A stretch of 64,000 nt of DNA. It comes from Metridium senile (lineage: Eukaryota > Cnidaria > Anthozoa > Actiniaria > Metridiidae). The translations under genes and the position numbers were made by a program. This document shows, piece after piece, positions 36,301-43,608 of the stretch. The stretch lies in NCBI GenBank assembly GCA_949775045.1, contig OX459099.1:19018741-19082740 (forward strand), in the 5' to 3' direction. Every line of letters starts with the position of its first letter. Position 1 is the first letter of the stretch. Under the pieces are notes generated by a model. That model saw nothing but the letters and a program-made list of their open reading frames with translations. It was not told the origin of the DNA and searched no databases.

Positions 36301-37852
36301 GAGAGAATCTCTCAATAACTGAATGAATAAATGAATGAAGTGATATTTATTAAAAAGTGGATAGATAAAAGAATGGGTGGATAAATGAAATAACTATGTG
36401 GCTTATTCATTTAGGATGATAGTGCAATCCAGCACCAAATTGAAACATTATTTAGGATTGATTTAAAAAACAATATTCCAAATAACTGCCCTAAACCTAA
36501 CCAAACAATAGCACTACTGTATTAGGGGGGCAACCAAATTGCAGCTTTTGACAGGTGCTGAATTACTGGCCAGGGTAATAACCAGGTTGATACATGAAAC
36601 TGTACTGGAAGAAAAAATCCCCTTTTTAATTCAATTCAATTCAAATTTTATTAAAGAAGAAATAATTTTTACAAATATGTATTTAACCTGCATTTAGCTT
36701 AATAGCTAGTCTAGGCAAGTTAAATTTATTTACAATAGTTGAAATTAGTTTACTCATATATTATTAGATATTTCGAATGTATATTGTATATAAATATTTA
36801 AATAATAAAGGGAAGAAGAAGGTAATAGAAAAGAAGAACAGATAACTATAAGGACAACTACATTACTTTGTTTACACTTTTGACACCAAAATCAGCATTT
36901 AAGAGCTCACAGTCCTCAACTCACATGTTCATATTTTTATAAGGGAAATGGGATGATATTTGTCAAAACAGTGTTATAATTTATAAAAAAAAAATACATT
37001 AAAAATCTTTGTTTCAGGGTTTTAACACTGAGTTTGAAGAGATCTATCAAATACAGAAAACGTACACTGTACCTGATGAACTACTAAGAGAAGAGATCCG
37101 CAAAAAGAACATAGACCTTATTGTTCCACTGTACAGAACCTTCAGAGAAAAGTAAGATCACAAACACTATAAACACTAACTATTGGAGTAACCCTGGGGG
37201 AGGGGAGTGGGGGAGGTTTCTCTACTGTACAGAACCTCAAAAACACATCACTAACTATTGGAGTAACCCTGGGGGAGGGGAGTGGGGGAGGTTACTCTAC
37301 TGTACAGAACCTTCAGAGAAAAGTAAGATCACAAACACTATAAACACTTACTATGGGAGTAACCCTGGGGGAGGGGAGTGGGGGAGGTTTCTCTACTGTA
37401 CATAACATATAGAGAAAAGTAAGATCACAAACACATCACTAACTATTGGAGTAACCCTGGGGGAGGGGAGTGGGGGAGGTTACTCTACTGTACAGAACCT
37501 ATAGAGAAAAGCATGATGACAAACACATCACTAACTATTGGAGTAACCCTGGTGTAGGGGAGTGGGGGAGTGGGGGAGGTTACTCTACTGTACAGAACCT
37601 ATAGAGAAAAGTAAGATGACAAACACATCACTAACTATTGGAGTAACCCTGTGGGAGGGGAGTGGGGGAGGTTACTCTACTGTACATATGGGAACCTGTT
37701 CATTATATTTTATGAGTAGTGTTTTGAAATAGTTTTGTCTTGTCCACAGATATGAGGAAGTACAATTCACTAAGAACCCAGAGAAGTACATCAAATCTTC
37801 GCCTGATGAAATTGAGAACTTAATGAAGAAGTTTTTTGATGTTTCTGCTTGA
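18397..37852 (+). CDS. EXOC7: EXOC7 (EXO70), exocyst subunit (complete, 25 exons)
   Basis: EXO70 binds phosphoinositides and helps the exocyst tether vesicles to the plasma membrane. Exons: 18397-18447, 18523-18588, 19902-20001, 21048-21132, 22326-22431, 22786-22903, 23478-23643, 24431-24461, 24717-24747, 25543-25585, 27102-27136, 27339-27417, 27609-27666, 29689-29793, 30192-30311, 31009-31068, 31394-31432, 31701-31763, 32404-32542, 33287-33407, 33724-33822, 34968-35046, 35825-35866, 37018-37151, 37750-37852. All join in frame to 690 codons plus stop (animal orthologues ~650-735). Landmarks: N-terminal coiled coil 'REIEEKLKQEKLTLSFLKDS', 'SLDHVISYHHV', 'MPKDGTVHELTRN', 'FKGFNTEFEEIYQIQKTY' and C-terminal 'FTKNPEKYIKSSPDEI'. 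Exons 8-13 encode the poorly conserved basic linker that is also variable in vertebrates. Exon 3 uses donor A|GTATCT. The exon 24 donor is duplicated in a minisatellite. A poly(A) signal AATAAA lies near 38813. Confidence 0.96.
19281..19790. mobile_element. Inverted-repeat element in EXOC7 intron 2
   Basis: TAGTATATACATGATTCACA at ~19376 is mirrored by TTGTGAATCATGTATATACT ending at ~19782; another palindrome (TATCAATGAATATTTACC against GGTAAATATTCATTGATAA) occupies 19303-19348. Inner repeats GCCATTTTGCCGAGAAG occur twice. Boundaries approximate. Confidence 0.6.
20053..20108. repeat. GGGCTTCCTGTG palindrome
   Basis: GGGCTTCCTGTGTG and CACAGGAAGCCCAC flank a ~28-bp AT-rich centre. Same word as at 2897-3062. 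Confidence 0.6.
20227..20705. repeat. 18-bp minisatellite, ~26 units
   Basis: Unit GGCTGTAAGTTAGAAAGG with two common variants, GGCCGTAAGTAAGAAAGG and GGCTGTGAGTTAGGAAGG. Located in EXOC7 intron 3. The variants are interspersed rather than grouped. Confidence 0.95.
21160..22250. repeat. ATTC/ATTT tetranucleotide satellite
   Basis: About 1.1 kb of ATTC, ATTT and TTAT words. Between 21350 and 21730 there is a higher period of ~55 bp marked by ATGTAATTATTTATTTATTC; the rest is simple ATTC/ATTT. The plus-strand Ile/His/Phe ORF is a by-product. EXOC7 intron 4. Confidence 0.93.
23020..23191. mobile_element. MITE (CAGTGGTACCTC ends)
   Basis: CAGTGGTACCTCTACAAGCA is mirrored by TGCTCAAGGTACCACTG. 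Inner repeats include TTAAGCGGTCACC and TTAAGCGGCCAC, the 'AAGCGGCCAC' style of Tc1-like elements seen in many animal genomes. EXOC7 intron 6. Confidence 0.82.
23760..24180. repeat. GATT-rich degenerate tandem repeat
   Basis: Stretches of GATT are broken by GGCTG and TTTAGTGCATTG in a recurring order with a period of roughly 60-110 bp. EXOC7 intron 7. Confidence 0.9.
24565..24651. repeat. Small inverted repeat
   Basis: TAGTGATGATAAAATCT and AGATTTTATCATCACTA are exact inverse copies about 50 bp apart in EXOC7 intron 8. Confidence 0.75.
24953..25273. mobile_element. Foldback element (GACCGGCTTCTCGACTA arms)
   Basis: The left arm has GACCGGCTTCTCGACTA, then GGAGTATATGGGTA; the right arm has TACCCATACTCC and TAGTCGCGGAGCCGGTC. 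Arms of ~65 bp, imperfect, with a ~190-bp centre. EXOC7 intron 9. Confidence 0.65.
25705..25945. mobile_element. Penelope-like repeat with hammerhead-like core, inverted pair (copy 1)
   Basis: A minus-strand motif at 25731-25770 and a plus-strand motif at about 25805-25849 face each other. Each has the order stem strand, CTGACGA-like box, AGGGCTAAAGCT hairpin, (G/A)AAACGTC, closing strand AGTAAA. The minus copy keeps a perfect CTGACGA and pairing TTTACT/AGTAAA but reads AAAAC where the ribozyme core has GAAAC. The downstream tail ends ACTAGTTTACTCGCTAGTTT. Related copies lie near 29000, 39000, 50060-50610 and 56400-56745. The Penelope link is inference. Confidence 0.55.
26359..26574. mobile_element. 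MITE family A copy 5
   Basis: Starts CAGTACAAATC, ends TTTTGCACTG, TA flanks; the most diverged ends of the five copies. EXOC7 intron 10. The plus-strand ORF over it is a by-product. Confidence 0.85.
26720..26842 (-). mobile_element. SINE 3' fragment, minus strand
   Basis: TCTCAATCTTCTAGCTGGAC, CGGGGAGACTC and TTGCACACAACTTGGCTCAC match the reverse complement of the SINE 3' part. The tRNA-like head is absent. Confidence 0.7.
27683..28085. mobile_element. ~400-bp nearly perfect palindrome
   Basis: Arms of ~190 bp: the left starts TTGGCCAGTAACAAAACGAG and the right ends CTCGTTTTGTTACTGGCCAA. The centre is the short palindrome GGAAGGACAGGCGTCCTTCC. It begins 16 bp after the exon 13 donor, filling the start of EXOC7 intron 13. 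Arm identity is very high, suggesting a recent foldback insertion. Confidence 0.88.
28140..28399. mobile_element. MITE (CAGTGGGACTA ends)
   Basis: CAGTGGGACTACTGAAACTG matches the complement of the right end CAGTTTTATTAGTCACACTG (mismatches present). TA flanks both sides. EXOC7 intron 13. Confidence 0.75.
28445..28760 (+). mobile_element. tRNA-derived SINE, full length
   Basis: The 5' part is tRNA-like: A box TGGCCTAGCGGTGAGAGCG and B box GGTTTGAGTCCC, about 30 bp apart as in RNA polymerase III promoters. The body follows with CTCCGGGTTATCCGGTTTTC, AACATGTGAGCTGAATTG and an AT-rich tail. A second full copy is at 48556-48870 (minus) and fragments are at 17286, 26720 and 49080. EXOC7 intron 13. 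Confidence 0.85.
28995..29160. mobile_element. Penelope-like repeat copy 2
   Basis: Starts with the inverted tail GGAAACTAGCAAGTAAACTAG, then a plus-strand core AAAGGGCTAAAGCTCGAAAC followed by GTCGGTAAAG and the tail TTACAAATTTCATTATATTA. The CTGACGA box has decayed to CGGACAA. EXOC7 intron 13. Confidence 0.6.
29219..29656. mobile_element. G-rich-ended MITE (AGGGGATGTACTCG arms)
   Basis: The left arm AGGGGATGTACTCGGGGGG then TAACATGACAGG pairs with right arm GTCATGTTACCCCTCGAG then TACATCCCCTTGG. The centre repeats CCCAAAAAAATAC words. It ends about 30 bp before EXOC7 exon 14, so its right edge borders the branch-site region. Confidence 0.8.
29870..30086. mobile_element. MITE family C copy 4
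   Basis: Same family as 10393-10587, here inside EXOC7 intron 14, with two iterations on each arm. Confidence 0.9.
30375..30710. repeat. GATGGT hexanucleotide repeat
   Basis: GATGGTGATAGC-type words, degenerating to GATAATGAT after 30590. Both forward ORFs across it (Asp/Gly and Met/Val polymers) are by-products. EXOC7 intron 15. Confidence 0.92.
30731..30918. mobile_element. AGTCGGGCTAG element, copy 2
   Basis: Begins TTAGTCGGGCTAGAGGGCC and ends GACTAGCCCGACTTCACGCTC then GCGTCTAGTT (split across the right end). It contains GTATGTATCTATC and an ACACAGGAAGCCCAAAG word. Copy 3 at 42091-42258 is the same element inverted. Confidence 0.8.
31773..32098. mobile_element. Compound foldback element, copy 2
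   Basis: Palindrome two comes first (ACTTATTGACTGAGTG ... ACTCAGTCAATAAGT, 31773-31920), then palindrome one (TTATGACCTGTATATTTCG ... GGGTCATATGATAA, to 32098). Order and orientation are the inverse of 4036-4330. It begins about 10 bp after the EXOC7 exon 18 donor. Confidence 0.75.
32915..33040 (+). mobile_element. tRNA-like SINE head
   Basis: TAGCTTAGTGGTTAGATTTA resembles an A box and GGGTTCAGATCACCC a B box, followed by a T-rich run. It does not fold as a clean tRNA. A second, unrelated tRNA-derived SINE is likely. EXOC7 intron 19. Confidence 0.4.
33850..34935. repeat. CATC/CATT satellite with ~160-185-bp higher-order units
   Basis: Tetranucleotide CATC/CATT array in which TATGTTTATTTATCCAGTTA recurs about five times, marking a higher-order unit of roughly 110-185 bp. 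Several overlapping His/Ser/Phe ORFs are by-products. It ends about 35 bp before EXOC7 exon 22. Confidence 0.93.
35560..35700. repeat. Poly-G / poly-C bounded stretch
   Basis: A 15-base G-rich run near 35570-35587 and a ~20-base C run near 35664-35685 flank AT-rich sequence. It resembles the poly-G/poly-C MITEs, but I find no clear terminal repeats or target site. Confidence 0.45.
36006..36279. mobile_element. Poly-G/poly-C MITE 2 (PIF/Harbinger-like, TTA target site)
   Basis: Arms GGGACTTGTCAGAAATTAGC and GCTAATTTCTGACAAGTCCC are perfect, each followed inward by a G or C block (about 20-28 bases). TTA lies on both flanks (36003-36005, 36280-36282). The centre repeats GGGTCA words. Same architecture as 8248-8500 but different sequence beyond GGGAC. 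EXOC7 intron 23. Confidence 0.87.
36625..36800. repeat. AATTC-headed, LINE-tail-like sequence
   Basis: Starts with AATTCAATTCAATTC then an AT-rich tract resembling a reversed LINE/SINE 3' end. No coding part. Similar in style to the ATACA-headed block at 1598-1690. Confidence 0.3.
37116..37690 (+). repeat. ~89-bp minisatellite built from the EXOC7 exon 24 / intron 24 junction
   Basis: Units contain CTGTACAGAACC plus AGAGAAAAGTAAGATC (the end of exon 24 and its donor) followed by ACTAACTATTGGAGTAACCC and a GGGGGAGGGGAGTGGGGGAG tract. About six units follow the genuine donor at 37151/37152. Intact GTAAGAT donor copies lie at 37323, 37419 and 37611; one has changed to GCATGAT at 37511. The array ends in the last 13 bp of a family C MITE. 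Confidence 0.9.
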
Positions 37853-37929
37853 AACAGCAATCATTATGGTAAAATGTTATTCTTAATACCAATACTTTCT
37901 TGGCAGTCTTAATGGGCATGTCGACTATG

Positions 37930-38240
37930 GCTCCGGATGCATCCTCGGGAACCCAGGGATAATCTTCTTTTGCTCGTTTCTTGCTCCCAGAAAAAATACC
38001 CCTGGGAACGTAGTCTGTTGGAGCTTGTTCCGGAAGTCAAAATTCAGCTCTTACCTGATTGGTTGACCCGCTGAGGTGGACCAATGAAAATCAAGATAAC
38101 CATTCAAAGGAAGTTGTTAAATAATTTTGAATTTTGACTTCCGGAACAAGCTCCAACAGACTATGTTCCCAGGGGTTTTTTTTCTGGAAGCGAGAAAAGA
38201 GCAACAGAAGATTACCCCTGGGTTCCCGAGGATGCTCCGG
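37930..38240. mobile_element. Foldback element with ~105-bp arms
   Basis: The left arm begins TCCGGATGCATCCTCGGGAA, the right arm ends TTCCCGAGGATGCTCCGGA; both contain ACTTCCGGAACAAGCTCCAA or its complement. It lies just past the EXOC7 stop, possibly in the 3' UTR (poly(A) signal near 38813). Confidence 0.82.
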
Positions 38241-38264
38241 ATGTGATGATTTATGAAATATATG

Positions 38265-38482
38265 TGTACACCTATAAAATTATTGCCAGAACATTGTCCT
38301 GACTTGTAATTTAGTGGGAAAGGAATTGATTAAAGACAAAAGACGACCACTCAAGGAATAACTTAAGGAATAACGAAAGAAAGAGTTCACCTTGAGTGAT
38401 TTTCTTTTGTCTTTTAATTCATTCCTTTCCCACTAAATTACAAATGTCAGGACAACGTTCTTGCAACTAGGTGTATACAAAC
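38265..38482. mobile_element. MITE (GTACACCTA ends, ~80-bp arms)
   Basis: GTAATTTAGTGGGAAAGGAA on the left is mirrored by TTCCTTTCCCACTAAATTAC on the right; ends are GTACACCTA/TAGGTGTAT. Confidence 0.75.
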
Positions 38483-38987
38483 AATATAGCAATATTATGT
38501 TTATAGACTAAAATCTCTCACTGGCATAGAATCTACAGCTGTAATTAGTTTTGCTTTATAAATCTCATGAGAAGAGAGATTTCATAAAGTACTAGCTACC
38601 TAAAATTACTATTTGTAAAATTATTATAAAGATAAAATAATGAAGACATTTTAGAAATGGTTAGATCTATTTGGTGTTAAAAAAAAGACACTTTACTCTT
38701 TAAAATCACTATTATAAAATTTATTAAAATCACTAGTAAAAATGTTTAAAAAATGGTTTCTCGTCATCACTTTCTTAATTCGAATATTATTAATGCCTGA
38801 AAAAATATTTTCAATAAAACTATTATTTAGACAATGTAATATTCAGATATTGTCCTTTATATATTCTTTATTATGGATGATAGGGATAATAATTTTTTAG
38901 AAAGAAAATAAAAACATATGACATTTGATTGAGTCAGTTTTAATGGTGCCAAGTTCACTCAAAATGTGGAAACACACTAACATGTAC

Positions 38988-39118
38988 TAAACTAGTGAGT
39001 AAACTAGTATGGGCTACGTCGGTGTTTGATATAAACGACGAAGGGCTAAAGCTCGAAACGTCAGTAAAGTTAAGTTAAAATTTTTTACAGTGTTACAAAT
39101 TTCATTATATTACCTATC
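38988..39118. mobile_element. Penelope-like repeat copy 3
   Basis: The inverted tail (AGTGAGTAAACTAGTATGGG) precedes a plus-strand core GACGAAGGGCTAAAGCTCG with AAACGTCAGTAAAG, then TTACAAATTTCATTATATTA. The stem I strand before GACGA has been replaced. Confidence 0.6.
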
Positions 39119-39856
39119 TTGGAATATTATGTAATAAAACTTATGTAAATAAACAAAATAAAATCATTGTAGCAATAGCCATCTTGAATAGAACTTTCCT
39201 GAATTTACATGAATGACAACGAAACAATTCATTCCAGTGGAGGCACGAGTGGATTAATTTTTATACATTCACAGTAACTGTATTTTTCACCTTGGCTTGA
39301 CTTTGCATTTGTTATTCTAAAGAAGCTAGTTTTTTCAGTGTCTGACTTTTCATTTTCCTGAATAATTATTTTTTTTAATTTTGGCTTTGGTCAGGTATCA
39401 TTCAGTGTTAATATGTTAAAAATCAAAGCCAGAATTTCTGGAGAAGAAAACTGAGCAACTCATGGGTGCAATTTCAAATTAAAAGACAATTATCTTTTCA
39501 ATAAAGTTTTATTTTAAAGTTATACACTTTAATACAATGTAACTATATTTTTCATGTATTCATGATCATATAGTTACAGCCTCAAAATGCTAAAAAAACA
39601 TCTATTAAATATTAAACATTTCATATGAGAAATATGCAAGAACAAATTGAACTTAGAATTAAAACTTGGAATTTTGTTTTAAATATCGGATTAACTTCCC
39701 AAATGCAGTAAGTTTTACCATATGTTTATCAGTCTATATATAGATGGTTTTTATTGTGTCTTATTGTTATTTCAATAGTTGTTTCCTTATAGAAATCCTT
39801 ATATGCAGCTAGCTAGCCTTATTATACAGTAACTGTCTTGTCTAAGATACATATTA

Positions 39857-40142
39857 CAGCGCGACGTGCCTTACCGTGGCCACCTTATTAAAGTTTTGTA
39901 CAAGTTAACCAATCAGAAAGAGAGAATTGACCTTAATATAAAAGACATGCCGAGTGTCAAACGGTAAACACTTTGAAATGTTCAAAGCGAAGACAAGAAT
40001 GAAGTTTATAAGTGTCTGAAAAACCTCTCAGGATGTTTGAATTTGAAAAGGTGTAGCAAATAATTTGAAAAGAAACTTTTGAACGCTAGGCTAACTTGTA
40101 CAAAACTTTAATTGGGTGGCCACGGTAAGGTGCGTCGTGCTG
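39857..40142. mobile_element. MITE (CAGCGCGACGTGCC ends)
   Basis: CAGCGCGACGTGCCTTACCG with GTGGCCACC pairs with GGTGGCCACGGTAAGG and TGCGTCGTGCTG; TA on both flanks. TTGTACAAGTTA/TAACTTGTACAA continue the arms inward. Confidence 0.85.
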
Positions 40143-40177
40143 TAATAGACTAGACGGCCTTTCCAAAATTCCCTTGA

Positions 40178-40280
40178 ATGCATGATCACTAAACAAAGGT
40201 TCCAAGTCAAGATTGGCCTCAACTTTTTTATTTATCGAGGCCAACCTTGACTTGGATCCATTGTTTGTGATCATCCAAGC
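40178..40280. repeat. Small foldback repeat
   Basis: CCAAGTCAAGATTGGCCTC and GAGGCCAACCTTGACTTGG form arms around a T-rich loop; outer GATCACTAAACAA/TTGTTTGTGATC also match. Confidence 0.75.
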
Positions 40281-40658
40281 AAATTCAGGTCTATTGAAAT
40301 AAAGTTAAAAATTAAACTATGTAGCACACATCTGTGTTCAAAAATCATTTGCTGTCATAACCTAAATGTTGGTTTTCAAAAATTATTTGCTTATATAGCC
40401 TAATATTATTGATGGCCAGAGCAGCTGAAAGCTTGGTTAAATCAGACAAAGCAATTTTTTGAACATTATTTCAAATGTAGTGTTTTTTGTTTTGTGGTTT
40501 AGCAGGCAGGTAGGTCAAGGTAAAAAGGCGCAGGTATTCAAAGAATTATCTTATGTTGATATCAACACAGCCATATAGCTATTACAATACAAAGGGCGTT
40601 TCTATTGTATCTAGAAAACATCACATTGTGATAATCAAAACAAACTTTATTATTATTA

Positions 40659-41047
40659 CAGCCAAACCTACAGAAGCGTTCCTAAATTTGTTTTGAAATT
40701 TGCATAAATGAATCGAAACTTGTAAGTTTCAAAAACCTCCTCAAATCAAAACATTACTTTCAATGTTTTTTTGGACAACGGAAACTTGCTAAACCTAGTC
40801 TGCTTACAAAAATATTGTTATAAATACTTACTAAAGTTTTCTAAATACTTACTAAAGTTTTCTATTATCAGTTATTGACCACAGATCGTGATTTCGTGAC
40901 CATTATCAGTTGACGGTTTAAGTCTGCAATTTGAAACTTACAAGATTCGATTCATTTATGCAAATTTCAAAACAAATTTAAAATCAAGTTTGGAAGAATG
41001 AATCAAGCCTTACAACCTCGATAGGAACCCTTCTGTAGGTTTGACTG
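40659..41047. mobile_element. MITE (CAGCCAAACCTACAGAAG ends)
   Basis: Left CAGCCAAACCTACAGAAG against right CTTCTGTAGGTTTGACTG; TTTGCATAAATGAATCGAAA on the left mirrors TCGATTCATTTATGCAAA on the right. TA flanks. 389 bp. Confidence 0.85.
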
Positions 41048-41560
41048 TAATAGTTTTTAATATAAACACTAGCTGTCACGCCAATCAGTGCTGGTAAAGA
41101 AACTCAACGACTTCAAAACAGTAAAACAATCACATATTTATTGTAAACTGTTGATCATAATGTAGCAAGTTTTATTTTGTTTTACAGTGAGTACTAAAAC
41201 TGTGAACATTTTGAGGTTTATTAAACATGGTGCTACTTTGACCTATTTTTGAACATTTTTTTTAACTTTGAGGTTTTTTGTTGCTTTACCCACATTTTTT
41301 TTTAAATTTACCCACATGCTTGAGTGAGTACTGATTAGAAATATAATTTACTGTGAGTGCTAGCTTGGTGTATGTCAACTCAATGCTTCATTTTCAGGTT
41401 TTGAGCAGTAGAATGTTCAGAAAATACTAGACTAAAAATGTCATGTGTGCACAGTTCGACTGTCTTTACTGTAAAATAGGAAATAAGAAACCAGAAGGAC
41501 ACAGATTCAACATTTTGCTTTTTTTAGTATTTTCAATACCAACTTAATGTCCCATTTTCT

Positions 41561-41775
41561 CTAAACAATTATCAAATAATTGTCTTTTCAAATTATCATT
41601 CTTTGTGTAAATAATGAGTAACTATGCGCTAAAACAACAAATTAAAAATCAAATTAAGTATTCATTTGCTCTAAATATCAACTATCAAATTATTGAACTT
41701 GTTTATTCAAAAACTATCATTCTTTGATTAAATAATGAGGTACTATGGGCAAAAACAACAAATTCAAAAATATCA
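41561..41775. repeat. ~115-bp imperfect tandem duplication
   Basis: CTATCATTCTTTG(A/T)xTAAATAATGAG with 'ACAACAAATT' follows a TATCAAATTATTG word in both units. It is the only structure I see between 41050 and 42060. Confidence 0.5.
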
Positions 41776-42090
41776 AAGTTTATTGGCATGGCACGTATGT
41801 ATCACAGTACCATCAATATTACTACATCAACTATGTTTGAAACAATTTATTTGCCAAACTTTCAGATGAATGGCCCATCAGGTCTTTTGTAATTCTTGGG
41901 GTTGAAACAATTTGTGTGAAAGCCCAACAAATTGAATTGTTTCAAACGAGTTGTCTTGCTTTTAGGTTATCTTTTGCAAATTTCCTTTACAGAAAAAAAT
42001 CACTTTCTTGAAACATTCCACTGAAATTGCTCTCTCCTTTTTCTTCACTTGCGAGAAGCCTGAAAGATGGTAGATATTTTAATAATAACT

Positions 42091-42258
42091 AGACGCTCTA
42101 TGAGCGTGAAGTCGGGCTAGTCATAAAATCAACACAGGAGGCTAAACAATTCTACTTTGGGCTTCCTGTGTTCCTTTTACAAAGCATCATGGGGGACTAT
42201 ATGCGACGTGACAGATAGATAGGCTAACCCTAAGGCCTTCTAGCCCGACTAATAATAA
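42091..42258. mobile_element. AGTCGGGCTAG element, copy 3
   Basis: Starts ACTAGACGCTCTATGAGCG, GTCGGGCTAGTC; contains GGGCTTCCTGTG; ends CTAGCCCGACTAATAATAAT. Same element as 30731-30918, inverted. It is followed by an AAT microsatellite (42250-42362). Confidence 0.8.
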
Positions 42259-42467
42259 TAATAATAATAATACTTTCATGCTCAAGGGATGAACACGGTT
42301 CTATATTTTTGTAAAATGATGGAAAGAAAAATAAATGATGATAATAATAATAATAATAATAATTAAAATAGCATCCATGATAACATCAATAAGGGATCAA
42401 GATCAGACAGCAATATAACTCCCAACTTCAACAACAAAAGGCGGAAATCTCTGTGGGGACTCCCATT

Positions 42468-42733
42468 GTCCAAGTGGTAGGGGTGATAGGCAGTGGGTTT
42501 TGAAAATGGCCCCTTTAAGGAATGCATAATGGTTAAAAGAACTATTGATCTCAACCCCTAAAAGGTACGGCTTTGCGATGTTTGTGGCAGCTATGGTAAT
42601 GTTTAGTAACAAAGTCATGTAATGATGACCCTTACAGGTACAGAGCTATGTAATAGAGCCAGGCCACTTAAAGATACGGACAGGAATTATTTTCAATACT
42701 AAAAGGACTGCCGATCACCCCTACCACTTGGAC
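42468..42733. mobile_element. MITE family D copy 1 (GTCCAAGTGGTAGGGGTGAT arms)
   Basis: A perfect 20-bp end, GTCCAAGTGGTAGGGGTGAT, is mirrored at 42714-42733. AAAGGTACG-type words recur inside. A second copy is at 53471-53815. Confidence 0.88.
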
Positions 42734-42843
42734 TTGGAGATTACAGTCATAACATATGATTAACTGTAAACTACAATGTTAGATGTGATATATAAGCACC
42801 AAAATGGTATTTATTCTCAAACTAACATACCTTGGGTTTTCAG

Positions 42844-43062
42844 AAGAGTTTTCAATGTTTTGTTGTTTTTCCATTGGATGAAACAGGCGAGATAAAACCT
42901 TCTCTCCCTAAATGGCCAAATGAATTTGAAGAAGTCATTACAAAAAACACTACAATGAAACAAGTATTGTATAGTTACAGTGACAATAATAATAGTAGCC
43001 ACAACATTGACAAAAGCAATGATCAAATTAATAATGTCTTGGTAAATAGGATAAATAAATAA
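42844..43062 (+). CDS. Possible orphan terminal exon, unknown protein
   Basis: After a good acceptor (GGGTTTTCAG) the frame runs 72 codons to TAA 43060-43062. It contains 'VVFPLDETGEIKPSLPKWPN' and 'EFEEVITKN', which look protein-like, then an Asn/Ser-rich tail. I do not recognise it. A signal AATAAA follows at about 43115. I found no upstream exon, and MITEs fill the preceding 5 kb. On the minus strand the same segment also has an acceptor-like and a donor-like site, so it could instead be an exon of the 43609-44813 gene or chance. Confidence 0.22.
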   Translation, partial: KSFQCFVVFPLDETGEIKPSLPKWPNEFEEVITKNTTMKQVLYSYSDNNNSSHNIDKSNDQINNVLVNRINK

Positions 43063-43608
43063 TAGCCTTTTTACATTTCACAAACAAACATCAAATCACA
43101 TTTCTCAATTGAAAATAAACCTTTACCGCCCTGTAGGTAATGATAAAAAGGTTTTTTTTTACAAAATTGTTGGCAGTTTCTTAGTGTTTCAGGGCACTAT
43201 CAGTGTGCATCATAGTTAGTAGAGGGAAATGGTTAGGAAGCCCTTTTTTGTATGTTTTTGTACACTTTTTTTCAAGTGTGACTGTGTATAATCTTTTGTT
43301 TCACAATTGTTTTAGCCATATCTGATACGTCTGAATGAACAGACCAAAAATCATTATTTTGGCTGTTGCTTCAAAATACTCAAAGATTTAGAACAAATAT
43401 TACAATATTCCTTACAATAATCTCATAGAAAATTTTATGTTGACTCATTTTGCAATTTTGATTGGCCATAAAGAAAAAGTTATGCATGGCCAAGACCGGT
43501 TCAACTTCGAAATGCAAACAAAGATGTAGAACAAAAGGTTTCCTAACCAGTCCCCTCTATAAACTATGGTGAGCATACATTTCCAAAAAGGTCATTTATG
43601 ATACTCAC

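Noticed and set aside
37121..37405. 94-residue repeated ORF ('NPGGGEWGR')
   Set aside because: It is the exon 24 minisatellite in a frame different from EXOC7; the EXOC7 frame meets a stop right after the donor.
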